A stretch of DNA of 64,000 bases, taken from contig CP136066.1 of assembly GCA_032622095.1 (NCBI GenBank), positions 100,339,319-100,403,318 of the forward strand, written 5' to 3'. The notes under the pieces are model-generated. The model saw only the letters and a list, made by a program, of their open reading frames with translations. It did not search any database and had not been told where the DNA came from. The stretch comes from Siphonodentalium dalli (Eukaryota; Mollusca; Scaphopoda; Gadilida; Siphonodentaliidae). Below, piece by piece: positions 22,205 to 34,434 of the stretch. How positions within the stretch are numbered: the stretch's first letter is position 1; every line of letters starts with the position of its first letter. Both the position numbers and the translations under genes were made by a program.

Positions 22205-22670
22205 TGTTGAAATGAATAAACACATTCCATTTTATAAACATATTTCGTCTTATAAACGTGTCCATGTGTGTGTAAAGTGGAACAACCCCATAAACGCCCG
22301 GATGTGTTTTTAACCTAAACACATCAACACATCAGCTAAACACATTATTATGTTTATAACCTAAATGGCATGTTATTATAATGCGTTTATTTCCAAAACA
22401 CTATATGTGTTTAATGACACAAACGTGGTGTTTATGTAATAAACACATCAATATGTTTAGAAACTAAACGCCATGTTAACACCATGTGTTTATTCCTTAA
22501 ACACATTAGTTTATTTTCTAAATATATTTGACATTTATTCATTAAAAACGTGACGTTTAGATAATAAACATTCCATTTAGAAAATAAATGCGTTGACGCG
22601 TGTGAAAACTGTAACGGTATTGCGTTTAAGATTGTGTTGAGATCCTAAACACCAATTTTTACAGTGTATA
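22205..22670. repeat. Degenerate AAACACAT minisatellite/MITE
   Basis: Dozens of variants of TAAACACAT and ATGTGTTTA on both strands (for example TAAACACATCAATATGTTTA) occur across about 460 bp, ending at TTTTTACAGTGTATA. The alternating orientation makes the block highly self-complementary. Confidence 0.7.
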
Positions 22671-24235
22671 TATCCGTGTTCTTCTATGTTTGTTATAGTT
22701 TCGTTTTGTTCTTATTTTTATCTCTCTCAGTATACCGTATCAATTAAGCACACAAGGATAATTTGGATCAATTTATTGACAACAATTAATTTAAAGTACC
22801 AGCCAAAAGAAGTGGAAACGCTAATAAGCGCGCCGCTTGTGATATTATTGCTATATATTGCGCTTAATATCACAATATTTCGCCATTAATATTGCGAAAT
22901 CTTGCGCTCAAAATTGTGACATTTAAATCAAATTATTGCTTCTTCGATATTGTTTATTACATAAATAGAGACAATGTTTTAGATTTGTATATAATTACAG
23001 TTGTAGATGATGTGTGTACACTACACATACGTGTGCGCTATATATACACAGAATTTATCTAATATAAATATAATACTATCGGGTCTGTATGAAATTTAGA
23101 GCGCTTAGTATCGCAATATTTTTGCTTTCAATATCGCAATAATAAACGCGACAGCTAATTTTTGGCGCGACTCAATATACCAATTCTCCTGACTGGTACT
23201 GTATTTTATGTTTAATACTGGCAATCGACAGCAAACAAAACGCGACATTTCCGACAATGGAATTTTACGAAAAGAGAACATTAGTATTGTCTAATGCGAG
23301 GAATTCGTTCAGTACAAACATAACAATACTTAATGAGCAAATTGGTTTTGTTCCTCGGATACCTCTTACGAACGCTGCAGTTCCTATACCAGCCCATCGT
23401 TTATTACAAACACAGACGTAGTGACGAAGTTGATAATGTCTTTAAAAAACATTCTAGCCGCGTCCGTGACATCAGCTGATATACCAAATGTTGCAGATAT
23501 GGTTTGAAAAATTACTCTTACGAATGTTCATCCGATTCGCAACATTTGTTTCTAAGAAACCAATATTGAAGTCGTTCGCCTCGTGTGCGAGTGACGTCGT
23601 AGACTGATCAATTCCAATATTTGCTCACTTTAACACCGCGATAACACCGCGATAAACGACACCGAAACGTAATTAAAATGAGATTTACTCATCCCGCGAT
23701 CCCGTTTCCCGCTTCCCTCGGCGCCAGTGCGGCTCCAATATCTAATTCGAGTCACGATGCTCCTTTGATTTGGTTTGTTTCACGACCTCGTGTTGCTTTG
23801 AAATATTAGTTTTTGGTATTGGGAGACGATGCGTGCCTCGTACAATCATTCTATTATCAGCATTTTAGGTTGGATTTGATTCGGGATGTTTATACGTCCC
23901 ATTCCGTAGCTATATGTCAACGACGATGCCAGTTTGACTGGTGACTTATAGACACTACATAGCAGAGGATAGTGCCATTAAAGGCCCACTTAATTTTAGA
24001 ATCACCAGATCACAGTATATACAATATATTCCATATTATATACCATTTGAAATAAGAAGCTCCAAAATCACGAAAATATTTAATTTAGACAATTTTCATT
24101 GGCACATAAAATAAAGGTGAAAACCCGTCAAACTGATGAAACGGTATGGGACCGTCGATTATGACGGCCCGAAACCGTCGAACCGACAGTAATTTCTAAC
24201 AGTGTGCGAGGATTTCATTTCTCAGCGTGTATCGC
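22671..24235. other. Unassigned AT-rich DNA
   Basis: CGCAATATT/AATATTGCG phrases cluster at 22860-22915 and 23100-23150. TTAAAGGCCCACTTAA at 23977 recurs near 40354, hinting at a dispersed repeat. No gene recognised. Confidence 0.4.
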
Positions 24236-25420
24236 ATGGCATATTTTTTGTTGGTTCAACTGCATGCCCTATTTTCCTGCGCATTCTTCTAGTTTTCCTA
24301 AGTCTTTCTGCGATTCCAGTCTAGAGGAGACAGTCGTCGGCGAATTGGCGTAATGTTAACGTCACTCTGACTGGCAGGTCATTTATATGGCATAAGAACT
24401 GCAACGGCCCGATTAACTATATTGGTGGTGCTCCCGATTAAACCGTGACCGCTCGAGATTTGGAACTTTCCAGAATCACTTTAATCTTCTTCTTCATTAA
24501 GAAGGATATTAGACAGTCGTGAAGCTGTCCTCGGGCGCAATATTGGTCTAATTTGTATAGACGTATGCTGTGTGGGACGGCGTCGAAAGCCTCTGAGAAA
24601 TCAAGTAGTTATAAGGTATGTTTGAATGTCGGAGTTGAAAGATAGTAGCAGGTTGTTGGTGTGCGAGAACTTAGTGTTTATCTAGGTTGTTGAGGATGAG
24701 CCAGCATATGACATGTTCCAACAGTTTGCTGGCTACAGATATTAGAGACACTGGTCAAAAGTTTCCTGCTGTATGTTTGTCCCCTGTTTTGTCAATTATG
24801 CAGTCTTCTCGTAACTTGATAGTAAACTGATATCACGAATGCTGAATTAGTGACCACTACCACATCCAGCATGTTTCTTTTATGGTGTGCTCTCTGTGGG
24901 CTTGGATTAGGTGTTGTTCACCCAGATCCGTCTGGTCCTTCCCATCTTGGTGTTCTGTTGGTATGCTATGGGCATCTCAGTTAATATCAGGACAGTGAAC
25001 TGGACTGGAATAGGACCACATCTTTCTACTGATTGTTTGCGACTATCTTTAATTATTTGGATAGCTCCTCATCTGATTGCCCATGTATATGTGTCATGTA
25101 GAAACAGCTCACCGTGATGTTTCGTTGGCCATGTTCTATGGCTCTAGCTCTGGCTGTTGTACTGACGTGATGTTTTTGTCGACCATTGTAAAGACACCAC
25201 CACCATTGGACAGTATGTCGCGCCGGTAAATAATGTATCCGACTGAAAAATACTTTTCTGTTCAGCAATGTGTCCTGTTCATGTGGTTTTCTCGGTTTTA
25301 TGCAGGATTCTGTTCCGCACACGATGTCAGGGTTTTATATATTTGCATGCCATTTCTAATGACTGCGTCCTGTTCATTAGACTTTGACAGTTTATTGTCA
25401 GGAAACGTATGTTCTGCTTT
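24236..25420 (-). pseudogene. LINE (CR1/Jockey-like) endonuclease plus reverse transcriptase remnant
   Basis: Read on the minus strand, the order is NCQSLMNRTQSLE, KPDIVCGTES (endonuclease, about 25328-25304), GGGVFTMVDKN (about 25206-25170), RNITVSCFY, then after a deletion TGDKHTAGNF, PVSLISVASKLLEHVICW (about 24750), LDFSEAFDAVPHSIRLYKLD (about 24605), GPLQFLCHINDLPVRVT and the catalytic FADD (about 24345-24331). These are the canonical APE endonuclease and RT palm motifs of a non-LTR retrotransposon. Several in-frame stops and frameshifts, and loss of the linker between the two domains, show it is dead. The C-terminus and 3' tail are missing. Confidence 0.88.
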
Positions 25421-25806
25421 TCTGAGATGTTAAATACGATGGATGATGCCGATGATGTCTTTCGGTGTTTGGACGGATTATAGCTCATTTCTCGGACTAC
25501 TGGTTTGTAATGGAGATAACTCTACCGATGATGAAACGGCGTCCGGCGTGCTGTTGCGCCTGTTCAATTGTTCATAGTAACTGATTTTGGTTTCATATGG
25601 ATGGTATGTGAATGATCATACGTTGATGGTCTCGTATTTATAGCAATGCCATATGTTTGGTTGGGCCATTTGGCTCATTTATACTGTGTTGTAGCCCATA
25701 TAAGATTTGTGATACCAAATCGCAGCAGGTTCTGTCTGTGCGGGCTCTAGGTTACTGGTGTTTCGCAAAATATCCACATGGAGGAGATCGTTCCCAGGAC
25801 CTGGAT
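25421..25806. other. Unassigned DNA between two LINE remnants
   Basis: No motif recognised. It may be further decayed LINE 5' sequence. Confidence 0.35.
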
Positions 25807-26330
25807 TATTTCAAATTCAAATTCTTTATTGGATATAACCATGTTTTAGCGTAATCCAAGAATAAAATACATAAATAAATAACATATTGTATATAGTAAT
25901 TACTAAATGGAGACATTTATTGACTTAAATGTGCCGACATTTAGGCGACGCCTATAGCAGTATATATAGGTTTTAATGGTTGACTCACCCTTTACCAACA
26001 TCGTGTTTCTACTTATTTCTTCGCAATATGAGCTAGAGCCATATTCATTGATTTAGTATAGATTAATTCAAGGGCATGTTTGAGTTACGTATATCTAGGG
26101 CGTCTTTGATGATATTATATATTTTCTTTGTTGCAGAGAAGGTTTTTGGGTTCGGTAGCATCTTGTGGTTGTTAATATTTTCTCCAAGTTGAAATATGTC
26201 ATATTTTCTTCTCAAGTCTTTATACATGGACAATAGTGGATTTCGTCCTCAGTTTGCTTGGTACAAAAGTTGCACAATCTGTCAGAAATGTCTTTTGTTG
26301 GTCTACTATATCTACCCGTTTCAATATGTA
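25807..26330 (-). pseudogene. LINE 3' end: zinc-knuckle C-terminus, 3' UTR and (TTTGAA)n tail
   Basis: On the minus strand, DRLCNFCTKQTEDEIHY-C-P (about 26283-26225) gives the C-x2-C...H-x-x-C knuckle. It is followed, after a shift, by YKDLRRKYDIFQLGENI and a NIIKDALDIRNS tail, typical of the LINE ORF2 C-terminus. About 300 bp of untranslated DNA then leads to AATAAAG and a TTTGAATTTGAA-type tail ending at 25807. This is the natural 3' end of an insertion. It is separate from the adjoining endonuclease/RT remnant, whose 5' end begins downstream on this strand. Confidence 0.8.
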
Positions 26331-26548
26331 GCGCCATGTGCACTAATCCTCAATTATGTTCGATTTTTCCCACTTAGATGAGTCGTATGGTGACTGTAGT
26401 GTATTTAGTGGTTCTAATGATCTTTGCTATATGTCCCGTTGCATGTCCACTGAAAGTATACTTTGGTTGCCTTATGATACATGTGATTATTTGTTGATTG
26501 TACTTGTATTTTGGTTGATGCATGCCAATGGTTTATGGTTGTTGTACT

Positions 26549-26566
26549 TATGAGAGAGAGAGAGAG
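26549..26566. repeat. (GA)n microsatellite
   Basis: A GAGAGA run of about nine repeats. Confidence 0.9.
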
Positions 26567-26603
26567 AGAAAGTTGTTAAAAATATGTTGCTGAAAAAAAT
26601 GGT

Positions 26604-27356
26604 GTGCATGGTGTTTGAACCCTAACAGTATAACCAAGAACCCCTTGCTACCGACAGCGGGTATACACCAGGATACCCAATTAGATAATGGAGATTGTTG
26701 TTATGATGATGTGGGCGAAGGAATTGGTATATATAGAGAATACATACGTACCGTTTCTGAACACCAAATTTACACCACAAGTGGGATTGATGATTTACCG
26801 CACGAAACACTACGTGTGTATTTTGTTTATACCATGATCCTACCGTTAAGAATATTATATCTTAAAACATCGAATAAATCTGTCAACACTTCAACCCTCA
26901 GGGGATCACGCGACAATTCAGTGCATTAGTACTATAACCAGGCGAAGGGATATGAAACCTGAGGGAATTGTGAACCTGTATAAAAAGCTATTGAAATGTA
27001 TTTTAACACTGCTTTGGTCACATCATACCACAGATGTCACATAATACTACAGATTTATGAAATTATAACTATATTTTCCTACGGTGTTACTGTAACGCGT
27101 CAATTTGAAATTTTAAAGGTCACAAGCATTGTAGTCCCTACTGTATTTATATCACTTTTCTGTTCAAAACGTATGGGAAAGGTTTATAAATACAATGTGC
27201 CTTTATACATATGGTGATTAACAACTTGTTTTTCACAATGACGGTTAATATACTATAGTAAGGTATGTGATCATGGTATAAATGGTGTTTGGACCCTAAT
27301 AGTATAGTCAGGAAACCCTTCTACTGACGGGGTATACACTAAGATGGCCACTTAAC
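26604..27356 (+). repeat. Direct-repeat pair about 670 bp apart
   Basis: ATGGTGTTTGAACCCTAACA followed by a GTATAACCAAGAACCCC-like phrase and GGGTATACACCAGGAT (26604-26690) recurs with changes at 27281-27356. It could be two units of a large tandem repeat or the ends of an element. No gene is seen between them. Confidence 0.6.
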
Positions 27357-27624
27357 TTCTACCAGCAGTTCTCTGTTTGTTTCTGTGATTTTTCTAGCCA
27401 ATATCTTGCTAGAGGAAGGCCGTCTTTATAAAAGTCGAAGTTATACATCTTGATTGATGGTCGGCTGATGTTTGTCGCAATTTCGTATTTTCTTCCTTTC
27501 GCTGAGGTCCGGTGAAAACGACCGAAATGTTATCGTCACAAGCTATGGTGCTCAGCTTGCTGTATATATGGCAAGGAATGTGAGCAGAATAAAACAGGGT
27601 CACCATTTTCGTTTCACGTAGAGG

Positions 27625-28420
27625 CAGTTGAAACAAGTGGAAACATTGGAAACAGATATCCCGTGACTATATATTTTTTTTAAGTTTTTTTTTATATTTC
27701 TTCTGAGACGATGGAAACAGAAGAAACAAACCATTCCCTAACAATATTATTAAAGATTATGAAGCAATTTTATTTTAAGTTGATTCAGTGGAAACATCAC
27801 GAAACAAACTAGGACAGTAGTTACACTATACATATATATATATATAATTTTTTTTTAAATTTATTCTGAGACGATGGAAACGCTGGAAACAAACCATTCC
27901 CTGACAATATTAAGATTCCGAAGCAATTTTATTTCAAGTAGATTCAGTGGAAACATCACGAAACAAACTGGGGCAGTGGTTACACTATACATGTATATAT
28001 ATTTTAATTTTTTCTCTAATTTATTCTGAGACGATGGAAACAGAGGAAACAAACCATTCCCTGACAATATTAAGATTCCGAAGCAAATTTATTTCAAGTA
28101 GATTCAGTGGAAACATCACGAAACAAACTGGGGCAGTGGTTACACTATATATTTTTTTTTATTATTTCTCTAATTTATTCTGAGACGATGGAAACAGAGG
28201 AAACAAACCATTCCCTGACAATATTAAGTTTCCGAAGCAATTTTATTTCAAGTATATTCAGTGGAAACATCACGAAACAAACTGGGGCAGTGGTTACACT
28301 ATATATATATTTTTATTGTTTCTCTAATTTATTCTGAGACGATGGAAACAGAGGAAACAAACCATTCCCTGACAATACTAAGATTCCGAATTTTTTTTAT
28401 TTAAAGTTGATTCAGTGGAA
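27625..28420 (+). repeat. 160 bp tandem repeat, about five units
   Basis: CTGAGACGATGGAAAC occurs at 27703, 27866, 28026, 28180 and 28334 (spacings 163, 160, 154, 154), each followed by AAACAAACCATTCCCTGACA, TTCAGTGGAAACATCACGAA and an AT-rich spacer of variable length. A partial unit precedes the first. Two small overlapping ORFs starting METSRNKLGQ are copies of the repeat, not genes. Confidence 0.92.
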
Positions 28421-28479
28421 GATCTGGCCACGTAGTGCGTCGTTCTGATTTTGGAATGGACTCCGATCTTAATGATTGT

Positions 28480-28910
28480 AATATCGGTGATGCTCCACCA
28501 ACTGAGTAAATTGGAGTTTCAAGGAGTGTTACCATGTCTCGTCCTTTTGATACGAACGCAATGGCTTCTTCCAAAGGACGCACTATATATGCCATCGTAC
28601 GTCATCTTGGGAGCGGAGAGAGATGCCATTTCCTTTATTTTTTGTCAGGTCGCATGCAGTTCCGTCCAAAGGTAGAACCGCGTTCGATCTCCTCCAGCCA
28701 TTTACGCAGTCTTATATTTGTTGTGCTCCACCTACGCCGTGCCAGGCTTCTGTCAGCTTCAAGTTAAAACTGTGGGTAGCTTTTTGCAGAATTTCAACAA
28801 TAAAACGATCGCGAAAACCGTGGCGGAGAAAACAATCTCTTCCGGATCCAGCGCCAGCTCACAACAATCAGCTAGGCTTTTAATTGCACATTTTGGACAA
28901 ATATGATGAC
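28480..28910 (-). pseudogene. Possible LTR-retrotransposon gag remnant
   Basis: On the minus strand around 28890-28740, fragments in two frames read SLADCCELALDPEEIV and RHGFRDRFIVEILQKATHSFNLKLTEAW. This resembles the region of Ty3-type gag proteins with C-E-F...E-x-I-R-D-R-x-V-x-G followed by an alpha-helical LT-x-A segment. No zinc knuckle, protease or LTR could be found. The match is by eye and weak. Confidence 0.3.
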
Positions 28911-31298
28911 TCACAGTAATAGTGAAATAAGCGGATTATTATGGCATTCTTTGTGGATTTATTAGCAGCCGTAAACGATAATTTGATCGCATACATTCTC
29001 CAAATATTTCACCGCATGCATCCACGATGTTATGGTTTCACCTGTAGATCTATGGAAGACCCGAACAACACAAATATGTGTGTAAAATTCACAACATTAG
29101 TTATACATATATACATCAGAAAGACAATCAAGCCACATTAGGATAATTTAGAATAAGGTCAATTTATCAAATTTCTTGAATCAAGAAAACATAAGTTCCT
29201 TCCAAGATCTTCAGATATGATATATTCCATGCATAGTCTGTAAACAGGACTCATGAAAGTTCTCCTTTGGAGAAGTACCTAAACCAGTTTAAAGAGACTT
29301 TGGGCTTAGAATTTCCAACAGATTGATGGATCTGAAAGTAATGTGAAACACTCCACTGAGGTGTTCCGAACGGATTTACAAATAATCATGCAAAAAGAAG
29401 CTATTTTCATAAATTTGATATCCAAATAATAAAAAAAACAGGGTCATTGTTATAAAGGAATTACACGCAGTGACTATTGGCGCAATCATTGTCGTAATGC
29501 TTATGCCCAATAATGCGTCCCGAATTAGGTAGTAGATACATGTATATGCATTTGTGCGTATAGTTCAACCGTCGTGTTCTCTGAAATCGTACAGTCGGCG
29601 TGGTTGGAATATACGGCAATATTAGTCCATTGACACGTTCTTCCAATGGGGATAGTGTTTGGATATGAATTGATTGGTTTTATTCAATGGAGTATGTCTT
29701 TAAATATTGAGTCAAATTAATCACATGGAGCACACCCCAAAAACAAAAACAAATCCTGACATATTTTGAAAACACACCATTACGAAATATTAAGAGTATT
29801 GGCAATACATGTGTTTACTTACACTTTAACTTGGTGGTTTCCCGCTAAAACCACAGAGTTGGGTTCGGCGGATAACTCTCAAGGAGGCGCGTGGATATAG
29901 TTTTCGCAAGTACATATGCTTAGTAGAGAGGCATGGCGAAGCTTCCCCGCTCGCCAACCTATCACGAATTGCCGCTAAACGATTATGGTAGAGCTTGAGG
30001 CATGGCCTTCAACCTTAGGGATATATATTTTCGCGAGAAAGTCCATATCTCTCTCTATACAAACAGCTACAAAGGAATCAAATCTTATAAAGCAATCCAA
30101 ACACAACATCTCCCCATCGATATAATAGAAATCTCGTTCAAAGAACTGTCAGTTTTATTGGTCTCCCAGATCAAACAGAGCTGTACTTAGAGAGAAGCAC
30201 GCTGGTACATAAACCATTCCTGTATTGGTCTACGCCAAGCCGCGTTATCCCGTTACGACCGAGTTGCGTGATTCTATCGAATTACGCGGGTCTTGACTGG
30301 AGCCGCTCTGTATAGTTGTGTTTGATCAACATTGCCGCCTGTTTCGAAGCTGTGATATGTTTAAGAGTATCTCATGGGGTTACATTCCAGTCACAGATAC
30401 TTATCCAGTCAGTCAAATATAACCCTGGTTCAACCCAATTTCTATTCCCAAATATATTCCTTTTCGAATATATATAGTACGTCACTATTATGACCATGCA
30501 CAGCGATCTGTAAGATAAATCGCTTCGCTGTTTGTTCTATAATATATACACTATATATTCCAATCCGCGTTCATGATTGTTTGGGAACGGTAGCACACTG
30601 CCAAAAATATTTTCTCATTGAGAAAAAATATTACTGGAAACCATGAATATTGAGAAAATAAATCTTATTTTGAGAAAATATTCCCTTTAAATCTGTTATG
30701 TTACGTTAAGAAAACTTAAGAAATTTCCATCAGGCAAGAACGGGTTTTCTTAAATGTGATAGATTAAGGTGTCGGTACAATTTATCGGCCAATGTAGCCT
30801 GCGTTAAATGTGACATTACTGGTTTCAAGGTTTCAAGAATTATTTTACAGAACTCGGAAATTTCACCAAAAAAAGTGAAAAGTTGGGATATCTAACATGA
30901 ATTTCGTATTCAATGAAGGCCAACTCCATGTGTTTGTTACAGGACAATTATGCCCATGTATCTACTACCTAATTCGGAATTATGTCATCTGCTACGATAA
31001 CTTTTTGTCTATTTCAAATATTTTTCAGCTCTAACATAGCTCTATCAGGTTGAAGAAGCTTATTTGCTGACGCGCGCGCTGTCATTGTTTGGTCATTGTC
31101 CGATCTTGTGTGAAAATAGTTAATTCTAGCAAATAAAAGGGGTAACATTAAGCGTTTTGTGTGTGCAAACCAATGGCACAACTCAGTGACAAATTGTACG
31201 AAGAAGCTAAAGTACTGACAATAGTTTACACCTGTCATTTTTGTCGATAAATAAAAAAAATGGTCGATGGGGCCTATGCCAAAGATAATTGCTCAGCG
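28911..31298. other. No recognisable gene
   Basis: AT-rich unique-looking sequence. Self-complementary AATATTTTCTC/GAGAAAATATT phrases occupy 30605-30700. No tRNA or coding motif is supported. Confidence 0.4.
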
Positions 31299-31332
31299 TA
31301 TAGATAGATAGATAGATAGATAGATAGATTTA
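31299..31332 (+). repeat. (GATA)n microsatellite, probable LINE 3' tail
   Basis: TAGATAGATAGATAGATAGA runs into TTTATTGAAACC. In reverse complement this is CAATAAATCTATCTATC, a polyadenylation signal followed by a simple-repeat tail, as at the end of CR1-like LINEs. Confidence 0.85.
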
Positions 31333-32518
31333 TTGAAACCAAAAGCATGCATTTTACATACAATGGACCCCGAGAGGTATGACTAGAAAATAAACTGGTA
31401 TATTTTACCAAAACAAACAAAACATATTATAGAACTTGATTATAGTAATCCAGTCAAGTAGTTACGCTGATTAGTCTAGGGTTGATAACTGTAAATATGT
31501 AACTGTTTGAAATTGAATGGTGCACGGTACTTATCAACTATATAATATATTGTAAGTCTGCAGTCCGATCACTTCTTCCAAAGTGCAAAAAATTGAGAGT
31601 TGTCAGGTCCCAACTTTTATTGCAAAATTATTAATAGGAGTCATTAGACAGGGTAACTACTTGACATGAATATGGATAATATAAAAAAGGTTCATATAGA
31701 AGTATGTACTATACAATCTGCAAGTGTATATGGACAGTAAACTGTAACTCTACTAATCGGTATATATATGTCATGAGTAAATAGATAGAGGATATCTAGT
31801 GTTTTTGAGTGGATACCGAAAAATATGTCATGAGTGAGCGAGACAAATGTTTATTTTCGCGGGCGGCTTGCCGCGAGCGAAAATAAACACTTGTCGCGGT
31901 CACGAATGACATATTTTTCGGTATCCACTAAAAAAACACTAGATATTCTTTTTATTATACGCATTTCCAAAGAAATTCACCATTTACGACGTTAAATGAT
32001 CTCACAATCGATGCATCATTTTTGAAGCCATCAGCTGATCGATGCCTGTTCACGCAGTGCTACTTCACCATCCGCAGAATATAAAAATATAGTTCCCATA
32101 TTCTTCCCTTTATTTCCCCCCATAAATATGTCGAATTTCAACATAAAATAGATTTTAATTTTAACTGTAATATCAGTGAATATAATATAAATTAGAATAT
32201 CACAATGGGTTCTTTCACTTTGTCTTTCTTCAACAGTACGAACCGGAAACAGTATTGGTACACGCAAGTGAATCGGTCGCACGGTCGAGCTAGAGTGAAA
32301 GTATATTCTTCTGTATCCCCTTCTGGGTGATATCGATGTTTATCTAAACGCGTATTTTTCTATAATTCACTGTTAATCGTATAATAAATTATTTTATTCT
32401 GGTATTGGTTAACTGTCGTCTCTACCAAGAAGCAGTTACACAAATATCGACCCAGTAATTTTAGTATGCACTCATTTTCTGAGGTGAATAGCCAGGTAAA
32501 TTTCTCCTGATTGTTGAA
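31333..32518 (-). other. Probable 3' untranslated region of a minus-strand LINE
   Basis: Lies between a LINE C-terminal ORF (32518-32917) and the AATAAA plus (ATCT)n tail at 31299. It contains the palindrome at 31788-31948. Continuity with the ORF is inferred from orientation and order only. Confidence 0.45.
31788..31948. repeat. Long palindrome with arms of about 75 bp
   Basis: The left arm starts GATATCTAGTGTTTTT and AGTGGATACCGAAAAATATG. The right arm is its reverse complement, ending AACACTAGATATTC. The arms meet at GGCGGCTTGCCGC with essentially no loop. Arms differ by few bases. The outer flanks (ATAGAG on the left, TTTTTATTA on the right) resemble those of the palindrome at 49131-49285. 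Confidence 0.9.
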
Positions 32519-32917
32519 CTATTTAAAGTTTATATTTATTGTTTTGATTTCATCTAGAAACTGTTTTCGAAGATTAATGTATTTTTTACATTCCATGGTG
32601 AAATGAACCTCATTCTCAACTTGTTTGTCATCGCAATTCAAACATATTTTCTTATTTGCCAATTTTAGATGTTTAACATGTTCTGTTATATTTTTAGTTC
32701 CTTTCTTTTTGGTATTTTTAGTTCCTTTCTTTTTTGTTTGTTTTGAGTATCTCGCAGTTTCTATCTTCAGTTTATGTGCGCTAATTCTAATTTTAGTGAT
32801 TACTCTCCTGAATTCGTATTTTTTTTGTAAGGTAACTCTCCATTTGAAAACACGTATATTTGAAGTACAGTAAACCCTACCAGGTTGGCCAAAATTGCTG
32901 TAAATTGTGTTTCTCAA
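32519..32917 (-). pseudogene. LINE ORF2 C-terminus with zinc knuckle
   Basis: A 132-codon frame contains RRVITKIRISAHKLKIETAR, then ICLNCDDKQVENEVHFTMEC (C-x2-C...H-x-x-x-C) and YINLRKQFLDEI, ending FK-stop. This is the common C-terminal signature of RT-encoding LINEs in aquatic invertebrates, in which an IE-x-GRY phrase precedes the knuckle. A lysine-rich direct duplication (KKKGTKNT twice) interrupts the linker, probably by slippage. The frame is intact, but no RT core is present upstream, so it is a 5'-truncated copy. Confidence 0.82.
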
Positions 32918-32929
32918 ATGAAAGATTTA

Positions 32930-34434
32930 TGTCTTGACTTTTTCTTGTTTCTTGTTTTTTTCTAAATAACAGTCTAAATAAGAAATGTGTTCATTACAGA
33001 CAAGAAATTGTTTCGGCTTAAAAAATATTCAGAAAAATTAATGAAATTAAATTGAATTGGATCGGCTGAGCCGTTATTTATATTTCCAAGACTACATTGG
33101 ACATATAGTTATTCTCTGTTTTATCACGTTTGCGGTTAACCAAAACTGAACACCGGGAGCATGTTTTTGGCGATTCGAACACCGAAAGCTCGCCCGGGAA
33201 TACCATGACGTGATGTTCACGTGTTTGGGTTTTCATTCCCCGAAAACAGGGGAGTGATAATCTTAACCCACGAACATTTGCTTGGGACTTTCTTGTGTCT
33301 GTTCTTGATGTTCGAATCGTCACTATTTTGTGGACCGTGGTGTCGAAAGCTGTCATGTACATGTATACGATACATATATACGACAGTACCAGTAAACAAC
33401 GTTGGCGCGGGTTCGATATCCGACATGGGCGAAAATCGGGACCGATGTTCAAGCTTGATCTGAGGAGGGACATCTCAATATTATGCCATTCCGATCGATA
33501 CATCGATATACATGGCCACTTCGATAAGAAATGAGAATATTTGTTCACGCTCACTGAAGCAAGCATATTTGAAGCATGCATATATAATATTTATGGAGGC
33601 ATATATATATATATATGTCTGTTGCTTGTTATTTCTGTTTGTTTCATCTATTATTTTCGTTGTTTCTGTCCATTTCTATTATGTTATATCTCTCTGCGTT
33701 GTTGTTTCAGGACATCCCGACCCAGGGGCAACCAGACCAAAATAAGGAATAAAATATACTTTATCAACTGTATTTAAATTAAAAATACAATATAACGAAA
33801 TAAAGTATAGTCTAATATGGAGTGTTAATAATCAGATAGTAACTGTTGTGTAGTTTGAACCAATTTGTGGGCGTTGAATAAGGCCCGACAAAGTTGGGAA
33901 AATTTCTATAGGATTAAGTATTACTGCATGGGGATGGGGTAAATCTTTGTTCCGGAGAACTGTGGGTACCGCTGTCGTCGGTTCTCTTGATGTTGAATCA
34001 TGATAAAGTTAATCAATACTCCCTTCTGAAATAATCAGCTCGTTGTGATTCGGTTCGATACATTTTGGAATAGTTAGCTAGTTTGGCCAATAAATGACGT
34101 TGGGCTGATTTTTTGTTTGTTTTTGTCTGGCCATGTTTGACTTTAGCCCACCTCGGTAAAGGTTGGGCTGACTTTGTGTTTATTTGTGTGGACGCCACCC
34201 ATCCCCCTTGTCCACTCACCCTTATTGTGAGAGATTCGGATTTTATTTGTGCGATGTTACTTCGAAAATGATGCCCGTTATTCCGTTAAGCTAATCGGCT
34301 TAAAAAAAATTATTTTCCGAAAAATAAACTGGATTGTCCAGTACTTACATCGCCGCTCAAATCACCCGACATCGAACTTCAAATAGTTTGTCAGGGGGGA
34401 ATGCATAAGATGTTTAAGAAATTGCAACAATGCA
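32930..34434. other. No recognisable gene
   Basis: AT-rich DNA with overlapping short ORFs on both strands at 33080-33780, none with a family motif. A GGGTTCGATATCC phrase at 33409 resembles a tRNA B box, but no tRNA fold surrounds it. Confidence 0.4.

Noticed and set aside
27947-28337. Overlapping METSRNKLGQ... ORFs as small repeated proteins
   Set aside because: They translate the 160 bp tandem repeat; frames are set by the repeat and the AT spacer.
27625-28420. Regularly spaced repeats as a CRISPR array
   Set aside because: The unit is 160 bp and the intervening DNA is itself repeated; the window is eukaryotic transposon-rich DNA.
33405-33430. GGGTTCGATATCC as a tRNA B box
   Set aside because: No matching A box at the right distance, no acceptor stem and no terminator.
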